Of a stretch of DNA of 64,000 nt, positions 50,505 through 63,229 are shown piece after piece. Position numbers and translations under genes: made by a program. Numbering within the stretch: position 1 is the first letter of the stretch; every line of letters starts with the position of its first letter. The notes under the pieces were generated by a model. It was not told the DNA's origin, did no database searches, and saw only the letters and a program-made list of their open reading frames with translations. The stretch is from Prostheceraeus crozeri (Eukaryota > Platyhelminthes > Polycladida > Euryleptidae), in the NCBI GenBank assembly GCA_907163375.1, contig CAJQUW010006798.1, positions 62,001 to 126,000 of the forward strand, read 5' to 3'.

Positions 50505-51353
50505 GTGCGATTCCCCCGGATTTAGCGCCAAGTATTGTACTTATTCAGCCATGTGTGCAAAAACTGGTTTGATAGTTGATTTTGAAAATATTGATGTTTC
50601 TGAAACTTCGAGCAGTGTTAGAATGGAAAAATTAGCTTGTGAGCGACTATTGCGTCGCTTGTCTGTTTGGATGATATTTACGCTATTTCAACAGATCGCC
50701 ACACAGGTATTCGCAAGTTGATAGAAAGAGATTTTTCATCCATTCGTCATGAGTTTGACCCTTGGCATATAGCCAAAAGTCTAAAAAAGCGACTTCACAT
50801 GGCAGCGTCATCATCCGATTGCGAAGATATTGCTTTGTGGACGAAATCGATTTGTAACCACCTGTGGTGGTCCGCCGCCTCTTGTGATGGACATCGTGAT
50901 GTTTTGATAGAAAAATTTCAATCGATCAGTAAACATATAGCCAATGTTCATGAATGGTCGACAGGACAATATTTCTTGAAGTGTGCTCATGAGCCGTTGG
51001 AGGAGGATCGGCTTTGGTTAGACCCTAACTCTAAAGCTTTCCAAAAGATTTTCGAAATAGTGACGGACCGAAAATTAGTAAAAGACATTCGACAAATGAG
51101 TATGTTCATTCATACATCAGCTCTGGAGTGCTTCCATTCTGTACTTCTGAAATATGCTCCTAAAAGACTTCATTTTCGCCAAGATTATTATAGATGTCGT
51201 GTCATGTTGGCTATTATGGATCATAATTTCAATATCGGTAGCCAAAGTGATAATACGAAATTCAAGAATGAATGGCGGAAGTCAACAAAACAATGGATTA
51301 GAAGGCGTATTTCTGAACAAAGACATTCAAGTGGCGACAGGCAATATTTTTAG
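50505..51353 (+). pseudogene. Kolobok transposase exon 2
   Basis: After acceptor AATTTATTTCAG (ending 50504) the joined reading continues as a D-G-R-x-D-S-P-G block, then SAKYCTYSAMC. After a one-base shift near 50660 it goes on with STDRHTGIRKLI, HEFDPWHIAKSLKKRL and SALECFHSVLLKYAPK. These are conserved landmarks of the large THAP-linked Kolobok transposase family. The catalytic acidic residues are probably the D of DGR, the D of STDRH and a late E (inference). Confidence 0.78.
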
Positions 51354-52161
51354 AAGTCCTACGCTTGCGTATATTACATTCGGGATCGGGCATTGTCTGA
51401 GCTTGGATGCAAGTGAACAGTAAGTCTATTGCAAAATGAGTCTGCTGCTGTAATAATAGATGTTCATTGATTCACTTGATAAGTGTTTTCATACTTCACT
51501 GTCATTTTCACTGCTTATCAAAATATACTAATTTGAATACGAGTATATTAGGTTAATTTCATGTTATTACGTTATGTGTTATATCTATTGCCAACATTAA
51601 AAGTTAAGCCTGGTTCACATTCACATTGAACATCGTAGACTTTCGACAATGATTTTGTCAATAGAGTGTCAATAAGATTTTTCGACGCAAGCGTCGAACT
51701 TCGGGTAATGTGAATCCGAATTTAGAATCATATAAGAATCATAATAGGTTTTAAAGGACTAAATCACAATTCTGAGCACCTAATGGAATTGAAAATATCT
51801 ACAGTAAAGTAGGTAATAATAAATTAATCAATTCAGTCTACTCACCTATGATTCTGATGATTTTCATCCGATTCCATCAACGTACAAAGAATAACGCATC
51901 AGCTAACTGTTGTTTGACGCAGAGCAGCAAGTAAATCGACTCGACGCAGGCGTTCATCTGTTCAGCGAAGTGACGTCACACGTCACCAGTTAAAGCTATT
52001 TTTAGCGCTAACAACATCGCTAGCGCAAAAACGAATCGCCACTCATTGTTCTACTCGATAATAGCTTTCATTTCAGCCCATGTTGTAAAATGCGTGGAAT
52101 TCCCCTTTAAAGTTTATCCATCGCTTATGTGCACTATAATATATCCGTTCTTATTGCAGAA

Positions 52162-53017
52162 ATGGGGATATTGTATATAATGATAATGCTGCTCACATGT
52201 GCTTCGATTGCTTGTGCGCACGAAGAAAAGCCGAAGATTCCCAAACTTTTAATGATATCCTTTGATGGGTTTCGACATGATTATATCGAAATGGCAAGAA
52301 AAGACAATAGAAACGTTTCCGCATTTCTGAAAATGATGAGAACTGGTGTACGTGCTCAGTATGTGAAAGGAGTATTTGCGTCAATTACGTTTCCAAGTCA
52401 TACTTCTATTGTTTCTGGAATGTACGAGGAGTCTCATGGCATTGTTGATAATGTTTATCATGACCCGATGTTAAATGATACTTTTTCTTATCATAATTTG
52501 GACAACAACCTGGAATCAAAATGGTGGGATACTGGCTATGAACCAATTTGGATCACGAACGAGCGTCAGGGCCACGATAGTGCTGTTATCAACTATCCCG
52601 GCTGCAGTGCAAGATATAATGGTTATATACAGACATACTCTAATTTTATATATAACGAAAAGGTTCCATGGAATTATTGGGTAGATCTCATGATTGATTG
52701 GTTGGAGAGAGAACATACAACACTTGGCATCTTATATCATCCTGAGCCAGACGGCACTGGTCACTATTTTGGTCCAGACAGCAAAGAAATGTTGGAACAA
52801 ATTGAAAAGGCTAATGGAAGACTCGCATATGTGATGGAAAAGGTGAAGTCATCTCATGAATTGCGGCATAATTTGAATGTGATGCTTGTTAGTGATCATG
52901 GCATGGCTGAATTAGACAAAAGTCGATCCATTAATATAAATGACTTGGTTCCACCTACTTGGTACCACACATACAGCAGATTGGGATTTGCTGTATGGGG
53001 ATTATGGCCCATCGACG
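52162..53017 (+). CDS. ENPP-type ectonucleotide pyrophosphatase/phosphodiesterase, first coding exon
   Basis: ATG 52162 lies two bases after an acceptor (CTTATTGCAG), so a 5'-UTR exon exists upstream. A signal peptide (MGILYIMIMLLTCASIACA) precedes the catalytic domain: metal-site Asp in LLMISFDGFRHDY, nucleophile Thr in ASITFPSHTSIVSG, EPDGTGHYFGP (Asp and His) and VSDHGM (Asp, His). This is the alkaline-phosphatase-superfamily NPP fold acting on extracellular nucleotides or lipids. No somatomedin-like domains occur before it, so an ENPP4/5-like type is likely. The donor GACG|GTAAGC at 53018 ends the exon in phase 1. Confidence 0.9.
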
Positions 53018-53384
53018 GTAAGCAATGATTCCTTTTCGTTAGTATTCTTGTTATGTTTCGTTTTCCGGAAATGTTTTGCATGTAGATAGCTTTTCTTAGT
53101 GTACGCAAAGTCACAGATTTACATTTGTTAACAAACGTAGAACAAAATTTTCCAATTTTTCTGAGGAGCACTCTTAATGTGAAAGTTCAAGAAGAATGGA
53201 TATTAGAAATTGTAGTTAAAATTCTCCTTAATTAGCATATTTTCTATAGATACTTAGATACTTGCCTTCTGTCTTCGTATTAGAGGCAAGCAGAAACTGT
53301 GTTGAGAATGTGTGAAATAATCACTCACTCTCACTCCTCGGTTAACGTCCTTGAATTCCGTGACGAAATTGGACGATTGATGGC

Positions 53385-53960
53385 TCATCTCCACTTGCTT
53401 TGGTCTGCTGCAAGATCTTCATTTATTTGGAGCTTCTTCAGATCTTCCGAGATGCAGCTCCTCCACGACTTTTTCGGTCTTCCTACTGGTCGGCGACCAC
53501 TCACTTCCATTTCTTCAACCTCTCTCACAATGTCCTCCGACCTCTTCACATGCCCAAACCAGTGAAGTCTGCTTCTCCGGATGAGCACTTCCAAGTCCTT
53601 CTGACCACACCTTTTCACTACTTCTTCATTTGGGATCCTGTCTCTCCATCTTACACCAGCCATAAAGCGAAGCATCGTCAAGTCACACGTTGTCATGGCA
53701 TGCATCAATTTGCTTGTGAGAGGCCATGTCTCCGAACCGTATATAAGGACAGATCTCAAGCAAGATTGATAAATCTGCTCTCTGCAGTGTAACGGTATTC
53801 CCTTGTTCGTTAGGAGGCTGGCGAGTTCCCTCCATTTTGACCATGTCGCCGCAATGCGAGTCCTCACCGCTCTCTCGACGCCTGCATCCCTGTCAAGCAT
53901 GTCCCCAAGATAGCAGAAATGCTGAACTTCTTGCACAATGTGTGACATAATGCATCCCAT
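53385..53960 (-). pseudogene. 5'-truncated LINE reverse transcriptase tail, in the ENPP intron
   Basis: A 191-residue antisense frame with the typical end of a non-LTR reverse transcriptase: FCYLGDMLDRDAGVERAVRT, LIYGSETWPLTSKL, LRFMAGVRWRDRIPNEEV and LHWFGHVKRSED. Only the 3' part of the element is present. It is inserted between the two ENPP exons. Confidence 0.82.
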
Positions 53961-54882
53961 AAATTCTTACTGTGTTAATATGAGACAGTCCACTGTCAGA
54001 TCTTGCATTGAAGAATTTGAAATTCTCCCAATGTTGTATTAAATCATTATTGCTGCAGTCTGATTGACAGACATAAATTGCTAAAACATGAATCAGATGG
54101 CTTGTCGATGAACAGTAGACCTTAAATAAGCCTTTTGATGTTCGTCATTTATTGTGAGTACATGTGTTTTTGAGTCCTCATGAAGCGACAGGAATACGCA
54201 TCGAATCGTCTTCCAACCATTACATCAAGTGCTGTTATGTATCATTGTTTTGCAGAGTGAATATGTACACGTGTTGCGACTCTGCCGCATGTAAAAACTT
54301 GCCACATTCAGTTTACGTTCAGTAACGGTAGTTAAGCGTCTGCACTAATAGCTTACACATTGTTTTGGACTGCGAGCCAAGTTCATTCACAAGCATATTC
54401 CTCATGCATAGCTTATGATTAGCATAGCTATGGCACAAATTAAGTCAAAATTGAATCCAACACCGCATCTTCGCGACCGCAACTCGTCTCCAGGATTTTA
54501 ATTCAAGTCATCTAGAAGCTAAACAAGTGCTCTATACACACGGTTAGGCAGGTGGCACAGATGAATATGGCACTGATCTATGTTCTCTAAGACAGACAGC
54601 TATTTTTGTTAGCAAGATTGTTATATCGCGGAGCTGCTTCGTAACAACAAAATGTTGCATTTTGCTATTCAATTTGCATTGAAAAATGTCTGGTACTCAA
54701 TTACAGTTCATCGAGAAGTACGACCGCCTGAAGTTCACTACTGAAAAATAAGCGTCTTTCTGTTAAAAGTCACGATTTTGAAACTAGGCCAGTTCAGCGG
54801 AGTTCAATCACACCCTGTCAATAACCATGGACGTCGCTATATTGGTGGCGACGTCCATGTAATAACTAACCTTCACTTTCAG

Positions 54883-55059
54883 GAAAGTCAGATGAAATTA
54901 TATCAAGGCTGGCGGGACACCCGCATTTGAAGGCTTGGAAAAAAGAAGACGTTCCAGAGGAATTTCATTATTCCAAAAATCGGAGGATACCACCAATTGT
55001 TATTGTAGCTGATGATCGCTGGCAGCTGCGAAATTCGACAGAAACCTTTCCACAAAAGG
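54883..55059 (+). CDS. ENPP-type phosphodiesterase, second coding exon
   Basis: Acceptor CACTTTCAG ends at 54882 and phase matches the first exon. It encodes LKAWKKEDVPEEFHY and NRRIPPIVIVADDRW, the conserved NPP segment before the next metal-binding His. A donor GG|GTAAGA at 55060 is likely, since the unspliced frame ends at 55115 without the HGYDN block. I do not see the next exon in the remaining 9 kb, so the following intron is long or the gene is broken. Confidence 0.82.
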
Positions 55060-55310
55060 GTAAGAAAGTTGTAATGCCGAATGATCTTGAATGGGATGAC
55101 AAAATAATGCAATAGCTTATTTATGTTGCCGTATACTTTGCTGCGACATTATGTATCTACTCGTACAGCTTGGCTATCATAGATGATGTATTGCTTATGA
55201 TGCAAAATTAAAATGAACCCACCATCATCAGGTTATCTAGGTTAACTGGTACTACGTCAGGACTGCAGGACAGATTATAAGAAAAAATGGACCACCTAAA
55301 TTATGTCGAA

Positions 55311-55951
55311 ACTCAATCGATTCTCATGCCTTCCAATTGTGTCAATTGTGTCCAATTTTGTCATCAACAGATCATACATCATTTGAGAGCTTACATTTTC
55401 AGGTTTCAAATGAGCTTTGACAAACTTGCACCCGCTGCTGTGCTTGCTGGACAGTGGTCAAAAGATGATTATTGCTGAATTTATAAGTCGTAGATTTTTC
55501 AATAAGAAAACATTTCTGCTGAAAAAGTGGGAACATGTCATTTTCAGCCAATATATCCACGATTTTGTGATGACTTTAATATATCACTGTTTATTTTCTA
55601 GTCAACCGATTTCGATGAGTAATGGTGCACGTATATCAAAGGAAAGCCCAGAAAGCGCTCGTTCGCCCACAGAATTAAATATTTTGTTTACCGAAGCGCG
55701 CGCAGATGAATTTAATTCTGTGCGTTCACCTCATACCTGATTCATTGTCATTCATAATCACTTGATTTTTCATTGAAAAATTAACGATTTGTAGATTCAG
55801 TGATTATCATCTTCTGACCACTGTCCAGCAAGCACAGCAGCGGGTGCAAGTTTGTCAAGGTTCATTTGAAACCTGAAAATGTAAGCTCTCAAATGATGTA
55901 TGATCTGTTGATGTGCGACACAATTGGAATGCATGGGAATCGATTGAATTC
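55311..55951. repeat. Inverted duplication, ~155-bp arms
   Basis: 55311-55472 and 55801-55951 are diverged reverse complements (shared CACCCGCTGCTGTGCTTGCT and TCATTTGAGAGCTTACATTT), separated by about 330 bp of unrelated sequence. Confidence 0.75.
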
Positions 55952-56099
55952 GTTGAATTCGACATGATTTTGGTGATCCGTCTTTTGTGATCAGCTCTGT
56001 ACCAAAGAAGCGGATATGGTGCGTTGGGCAAATCCATATCGGGAAAAGATGGAAGACCAATCTGCCAAAATCATGTATTGATTAGCTTAATTTGCCTTA

Positions 56100-56187
56100 C
56101 ATGTGTCGCAGACCTGCTGCTTCATCAGACAGACCATCGATTAACCATTTATTATCGTCTGATGAAGCAGCAAGTTGCAACACATGT
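56100..56187. repeat. Hairpin-forming inverted repeat, 31-bp arms
   Basis: Arms 56100-56130 and 56157-56187, nearly complementary (ACATGTGT...CTGCTGCTTCATCAGAC), 26-nt loop. Confidence 0.75.
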
Positions 56188-57019
56188 AGCGCAATACTAT
56201 TCATCAATACTGTACATGATTTTGGCAGATTGTCTTTCATTCATTGTTTTTGAAGCTGAACTGATATTTCTATCGTATGACGTAAATGTCGGACAGTATG
56301 TCACATTGTTGCAAAGGTACCTCCAGACGAAACCACAAGGCTGCGACCCTATTGTCTGACAAAATTGCAAAATCGTAGACGGCGCGTGAAAATGCTGTCG
56401 CTAAGACTGAAGTTCAAGTCGATCTTGAATAAATGACTTGCGCTCATCTGTCAAACACCTGCTACGACAAATTTACGAAATCGGTTGCACCCATTGATAA
56501 ATTGCCTGCGTGTTTGGGTCTAGAGATGACTTTCCTCAATACTAATGGTCACGGCCAGAACTAGTCTCGAGAGGCAAGAAGATAAATTTTCCATTGAACG
56601 TAATACAAGTTCAAGCCTGAATTATGATGAACCAGAAGATTGACCCCACATCAAACGTGCAGTCAGTAAAATCGCATCGCGAATAGTAGAACGGTGTGAA
56701 TAATATTTCCATCTGACGAAATTATCACGGAGAAAAATTGAGTCAAAGATACGCACTTCTTGAGAGGTCTGCCTGCACTCCAACCGTTGAGGATTGCGTT
56801 CGTTGATGCGACCTATTTCTACAATCCTCGCGCTTAGCCAATCACGCAAGTCAAAGAGATAAAAACATGCTTTTCAGCAGATGCATTGAGGTTCTCTGCC
56901 CATTCAATGTGTTCTCGCAGCATTAGTGAAAATTCCTGTTCATCGCTTCACCAGCAAACGGGTCACTTAAACAGTCTAAATGTGTGAGTCTTGTTTCAGT
57001 GTGTAGGGTTCTGCATCTG

Positions 57020-57190
57020 ATTTCATATTGAATCTCACTTCCGTTAGTGTCGTCTCCCCGAGCTTTCGCGAACCGGCTCGCGAAAGCTCGGAATTGCAAA
57101 TATCTTTTAGCAAATAGACTGTACATATTTTTAGCAGCTAATCTTTTCTCGGGGAGACGACACAAGCGGAAGTGAGATTCACTATGAAAT
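57020..57190. repeat. Nested palindrome, MITE-like
   Basis: Outer arms 57020-57062 and 57148-57190 match over 43 bp with a few mismatches. Inside, 57058-57071 and 57078-57091 form a perfect 14-bp stem (CCGAGCTTTCGCGA) with a 6-nt loop. Confidence 0.85.
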
Positions 57191-58819
57191 TAAATAACCT
57201 CGCGTCAGCTGCCATCAACTCTGCATCTGAGGCTACCTATTTCATGCACAATTAAGAGTCATGTGACAGAAGAAACATGCACGTGGATGGCGATTAAAAA
57301 GAAATTATTCTGAAATGTTCAAGAAATATTTGTTTGCATTGTTTGTTACCGATGAATTAGACTATTAGACTATAGTCAGACTGGAGGTTTTGGAGCTGCT
57401 AGGAGTAAGTGAACATTTTTTGGGGGCTCAGCCCTCCCTGTTCCCGCGTGCCTGGTTGGAATAGAACTATGTCCGCTCTAGACTAACCCACGCGCAAATA
57501 TCTATGTTGTTGCAGCATAGAAATCCGACAGTTTAATAATAAAGGACTAGAGCGGACACGGACATTGAAAACAATACTGTCTCGTGGGCATGCGTTTTCA
57601 TGACAACTGTGCCTAAACGACGGCGGCGTCCAGTGGTTGACAGTGGGCAGGTGCCTTGTCAGTGTTCCTTGTGAAGATTCGCGATTATGATTATTAATCT
57701 TCAAATGTAAAATCGTTTTATAAATGATGAGTGAAATGATGGTTTAACGTCATTAATCCCCCTGGCTGATGACTTGAACAGTGCTGACACAGTCTGGAGC
57801 TTTTTGATCTTTTTGTCCGGATGCCCTTCCTGACGACTTCCAATGACACTTTCGGAACTCGAACTGTATAAAATGACTTGCATAGACAGCCTTACGCCAC
57901 GAACCTACAAATATTGCGTCGTTCACAAATTCAATTCTACTTGAGATCTATTAACGTTGACATAGATCAGTACCTGACATTGCAGCTGAAATTATCATCA
58001 ACATGCAGCTGTTGTCCATTTTCACGTTTAATCGGCCATCAACGACACCTACCGAGACAATAACGGCAAATCCAGCTCAACAGCCGCAAGTGCGAATTTG
58101 TAGAGGCAATTCCAGGTTAACAACGACAATGCGTTCTATTATGGGCATTTCCAAGACAATTGTAGACACTGCTCAATTCGACAAGGGCATGCAATTCCAG
58201 TTCATTTGTAGATTTTATTCCTTTCAATTGATTGATGAGTTATGTAATCTAAGAATCGGTTAAAGGAAAACAGAGAAAAAAATCGGCCAACTTGGCAACC
58301 GCCAGTTTTAATTGCTGTAATTGTCTTCTGCTTTTAATGTCTGTAATAATTGCTTTTAATTGTCTTTTTTCTGTATTTCTGATCAAATCCAGATACATAC
58401 GTTTGCAAAGATCGAAAAGGCTTTTCGATATAGCAATTCACCAAAAAATCTTTAGGAGGGATCTTTACCTCAAGACATCTGACGTATTATGAGCTAAACT
58501 AGAGACCATGTTGTCCATTGATTGGCAATCAGTTGCTTGGCACAGCCTCTCAGCTTAAGGGAATATTCACGAGCTTAGAATAGCAGTTAAAATATAATCT
58601 TATTTCATTGAAGTTGATATCATCAACACCATCTCCTAAATAGAAACTGTACACAAAAGGCCTACGCAGAGAAATGTATTAAAAGATGCTAGACTAAAAG
58701 CTATTTGATTGTAGAATTATACTGATATCAAATTTATTAATATCTGATTTCTAGAATTATCAGGTTGTATAAAGGGTGCAAGTGTTATTATTAATTGTAT
58801 CATGTGCATTGTTTAATCT

Positions 58820-59016
58820 AAATTTCAAAAGATAGATGGAAAAGCCAAGTTATATTTATAGAAGTAGTTACAAAGACTCCTCAATATATTTTGGTTATCA
58901 AGACCATGGCATTCTCTTGAGAATGACTGTGACCTTGATAGCCGATATATATTGAGAAGTCTTTGTAAATATCTCTATAAATATAACTTGGTTTTTCCAT
59001 CAATCTTTTGAAATTT
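58820..59016. repeat. Long palindrome, ~97-bp arms
   Basis: 58820-58917 and 58919-59016 fold back on each other with moderate divergence, centred on CATTCTCTTGAGAATG. A foldback MITE is likely. Confidence 0.82.
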
Positions 59017-61285
59017 ACAATACACGGCCAAGGCAAATTCTCAGAATTGTTTTCTGTACTAAATACTTTTGAAGAAAATGTTTTGAATATCAAAATTAAT
59101 CTTTAGATTTTCGCGATTTAATGCTATAGACTAAAAAAAGTCTATTTGAAAGATCTTTACGAACTGCCAATCGATCAGCATCTGATGAAAGCAGTTTCAG
59201 TTCAGCCTCTCGCCTTATCATCAATAGCCAAGTTTTGTTGACTTTGAGAAGTGCATGAGATAATTTACCTATAATTGTGTACCTAAGTGATATGAAATGG
59301 AAAAGAAAGGAGCCCGATATCTTTATCTTGATGCAAATTTTATTAATCATGTCGACGGATCGAGAAAGGATCACATGCATCATGAAGTGCGAAGTTTTTA
59401 AAGCAAATATACAAAAATGGGATGGAATTAGATTGAAATAATTCTCTCAAATGAAAACTTGAATATCATCTACAAACGAATTAAAATTGCCGCTTTTGAA
59501 TTAAAAAAATCCACTGATCTGAATTTGCCGTTGCTGAAACGAACTTGCATTTATTACTCGAACAAGTGCCGTTGTTGACCGACAAGACCTGCAGTCCCAA
59601 TAATTTTAACAAAGCGAAATGAATTTCTGCAGGAGGCCGATAGTGATACTTTCACAGAATGATGTACACCCTATGCCTTCTACGAATATGCGCGTCTGCC
59701 GAGTTCTAGTGAGTTCCTCTTCTTGTTAGAAAGGATGAAGGGGAAACGCATCTAAACCGAATGGGAAGCAGACTGGCTATTTTCGTAAAAATGAGACTTT
59801 CTGTGTTTACATCGATTATGTGAGAAGTACTTTTCCCAAAACCATTATTTTTGACATGGAATATCTTCAAGTCATTTCTTATTGCTTTCATTCATATTTT
59901 TCTATGAAGCTAAACACATTCAGATTTTGTAAGCATCCTAATAGCGGCAAACTCAGCATGCTGGCCAGTTAAGGCGACATTAACCACATTCTCGCATACA
60001 TTGCCGATCAGCAGGCTGATAATATTACATGCACATGATAGGAAATGACCTGAAGACATTCCATATCATGAACAATGGCTCTAGATATAGTGTGTTTCGC
60101 TTAGTGAGAGAAAACATAGAACATCCCATTTCTGCAGAAAACTTCAATATGCTTCCCATTGGATTAACATGTGTTTTTCTTTGATCCTGTCCTGATATAT
60201 CCCTGTCCTGATGATGTCCAATATGCTTCCCATTGGATTAACATGTGTTTTTCTTTGATCCTGTCCTGATAAGAAGAGGAGCCAAGTAGAACTCGGCAGA
60301 TTCTTAGTGACAATTGGGTGTGCATCAGTCCGTGAAAGCTTCATTTTAGGCCTCGTTCCCTGGATATGCTCGTTGTGGCTGCCGGACAATATGCTTAAAA
60401 CGATTATTTGAGAATTAGATAGAATATGAATATGAAAAGGTAGAAGATTGCCGCTTCAGTCAGTAGTTGTTATGTATCGCAGAAATGTACGGTAAGTCAT
60501 TGATTTTTCTTGACAATATATTATGTGATGTATTTCTATGCTCTCAATTGCTCTAACTCAGGTGATTGTCACATTTTCTGCTAAATCGGCTGTCTTGAAA
60601 TTTCCGCGCACGACTTGACAGTGTCATGACTTTTGAAAAACGTATCTCTTTCATGAAAATTACTGTCTATCACTCCTAACCAACTTCCGACAACCTAATT
60701 GCGAAAGGCGCTACACTGTTGAAAGTCACTGGAATTAGTTGGGAATTGTTCCACCATCGCTTGCATGTAGACAAAAAAAATTGTCAGACAGATTTCAGAC
60801 CGACATGGAGAGTAAATGAATATTGCGTTATAATTCGTTAATTTATTTGGTGACGTACACAGAATTAGACAGTTCGTCTCTTCTGTTTGACTAGAAGGGA
60901 AGCATTGAAACATGCAGCGTTAATGAAATGGCACAATCTGCTGAGATAATACCAAAGCAATCGAACAATGGGCAGTCGGGTCAACATTGAACACGCCAAA
61001 TGGTGCGAAGTTTCAGTGTCAGCCGGTGACTTATCAACCGGATCACACAGCAAAGAGACGCAGACGATGTCAAGTTCTACAGAGAAGTTCGTGCGCCTGC
61101 TAACTTTTTGTAATAACGATCGGAGGCCCAACATCATCGAACAAACTTTTGTGCAATGATCTGAATTCTTCGAATTTGAAGGAATTGTGGTGATCGGAGC
61201 ATTTTGAAGGAATTCACGGCAATCCGGAAGCGACGCACAACTATTTTTTTCTATCTCTGCAAGGATTTCTTTTTCCCACTTAATA
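59017..61285. other. Non-coding
   Basis: No gene found. The only structure is a direct duplication at 60145/60219 (74 bp apart) of about 55 bp beginning CAATATGCTTCCCATTGG. Confidence 0.5.
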
Positions 61286-61877
61286 CAGGGTGTTTCATAA
61301 TTACCTGACAAATTTTGTGACATTTTTTAAAATCGAGGTAATATAACGCTTAAGCTCAGTAGTTAATGATAAAACAACACATTCTATAGCAAAACATATA
61401 TTTACTTATGCTCAAAATGACAACCGTATTCCTCAATTGTGTTATCTCTCAAAGCAGTTATCGTGGACAGTCTAGTGCCATAAACCTTTTCTCTAAGGTA
61501 ACCTCAGAAGAAGAAATCCATCGCGGTTAAGGCGGGAGATCGAGGTGGCGAATCAATTGACCAGGACGATCAAACCATCTCTTTGGATAGCAGTTGTCCA
61601 GAAGGCTCATGACATCCCACTGACAATGAACGGGAGCACCATCTTGCTGCCAAAAGCCAGTGTTAAGATCAAATAATCATCAAATAAGATCAGTGTCATC
61701 AAATAATCGATCGTTCATGGAACAAGACAATGGTTTGTCATTAGTCATTACATCTCTCACCAGCTGACGGTTCTATTTCATATCATCAATCACTGCTTTC
61801 AGTGAAACAAATAACAGCGTCATAAGATGGAAATTCCTCTTACACCGATATTATGCAGGTAAATATGAAACACCCTG
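61286..61877 (-). mobile_element. Mariner-like element remnant, 592 bp
   Basis: The ends are inverted repeats starting CAGGGTGTTTCATA (about 20 bp, one or two mismatches), with TA on each side. The minus strand holds an eroded end of a mariner transposase near 61500-61560 (a WFDRPG / PPRSP-like block). Internally deleted. Confidence 0.8.
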
Positions 61878-62889
61878 TAAGTTCCTGCACGTGCCATCGT
61901 TTTGAATGAGTTTGCACTTCTATCAAAGTGATGCACTTAAACAATCTAATTCTGTGGTGACGTAACTTAACTGTCTCGTGTAGAGGCATCTGAACAGCTT
62001 AATTGTCGTGCAGTATATTGACTGCTATCCGGCAAGAGAAGCGAATATTGTCCGGCATAGTTATTGATTGCTTTTGATGTGGCCTTGTTTATACATTCAT
62101 ACTGCCGTGCGAAGTACTGACCATGACTGCTGAGGTAAATAAGACGAGCTGTGAACATTCCATTCAGCCGTTTTTACAGCATGATTTACCTCACCGATAT
62201 CTCAACAGCAGCCGTAAACGACTGACCGTGACTTTACGAGCGACCTGCGTCAATGGCCTACATTTTCAGTACTATGACATACCGGAACATGCATCTACTG
62301 CACTTTGAAAAATTATGTAATGATGAAACCATGGATAATATGATGAAATCAAAAGTTTACCAAACAGGAGCAAATTTTATAAGTCCAACAAACTTACTAC
62401 AGTTTACCGTTAAGCGTTAAATCAAAATTATGCTAAAATTTGCACCAAAAGCTAATAACAATTAATAAAACATAAAAGCATGCTGATTACAATTAAGTTG
62501 CCATATAGTTTTGCTGCTTGCAAGACTATAAACAGAACTTCAATGGTAAAGAACTTTTTTTCGTCCTATTTTCGTTTTTATTTAACTTCTCCGCCGTCAG
62601 CGTCGTTTCTCATTGCATTGATGTTTGCTCTGATATATCTACCATGAAGTCACCTAATTCTAGTTTCCTTTGACCATGCTCCACCAAATTGCTCCCCTAC
62701 GGAATCCCAGCTTAAACCACATTTTAAACTATCTTAATTGTAACGAGATGAGCCCAAAATTTTCGCAGATAGAGCGACCATGTTCGTCGATCAATATCGA
62801 ATTGATTTAAAACCCATCTTCATTACAGTGCAATAGCTGAGACAGCAGTTTTTATACATAGATAATTCATGTACAATACAATCACTAAA
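61878..62889. other. Non-coding
   Basis: Nothing recognised on either strand. Confidence 0.4.
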
Positions 62890-63160
62890 AGATGCTAAAA
62901 TTAGAAAATGTGGAGAGGCACAGATGAAGAGTTCTCATTTATTACTACATTAGCATTTGGTTTGATGCATATTGTCTCTGCGATGCGGGTGTGAAAACTT
63001 CTGAACAAAACTTTGAAGTCCTCTTGGCTTGTTTCATGTGGAGGAAAACTCACTTCAGTAGGGACTGGCTTTCCTCTCAGATGCTCATTCACTCTCGTTG
63101 TTAGGTGTCTCCGTGTCTCACCAATGTAACAGCTTGAGCACTATCTGCATGTGTAAAAAT
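62890..63160 (-). pseudogene. Penelope-like element GIY-YIG endonuclease fragment
   Basis: The minus strand reads C-S-S-CYIGETRRHLTTRVNEHL then a variable region and FRSFHTRIAETICIKPN, the GIY-YIG endonuclease end of Penelope-like retroelements. It ends shortly after. The element body that should precede it is not adjacent in this orientation. Confidence 0.78.
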
Positions 63161-63229
63161 ATATCACGTTGGATGCTCAACACGGAGGAAAGTGCCGAGG
63201 AAAATCCGGCCTTGAGGTGGGTTTTTCCA

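Larger units (their letters stand above)
47332..52106 (+). mobile_element. Kolobok-type DNA transposon (THAP transposase, TTAA duplication)
   Basis: About 150-bp inverted repeats (47332-47483 and 51955-52106) begin AGGGGAATTCCACG and are flanked by TTAA on both sides (47328-47331, 52107-52110), as for the Kolobok superfamily. It carries a THAP-domain transposase on plus, with a roughly 2-kb intron, and an antisense gene in that intron. A frameshift near 47968, a TAA at 48239 and a frameshift near 50660 disable the transposase. Confidence 0.9.
55116..57019. other. Non-coding intronic or intergenic sequence with inverted repeats
   Basis: No gene. It holds an inverted duplication (55311-55472 against 55801-55951) and a 31-bp-arm hairpin (56100-56130 / 56157-56187). 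Confidence 0.6.

Noticed and set aside
55060-55115. ENPP ending at 55115 in the unspliced frame
   Set aside because: The family continues with an HGYDN-type metal-binding block; a good donor at 55060 suggests splicing instead.
57760-57850. SINE-like stretch with GTCCGGATGCCCTTCCTGAC
   Set aside because: Resembles a common SINE tail word, but I could not define a tRNA head, ends or a duplication.
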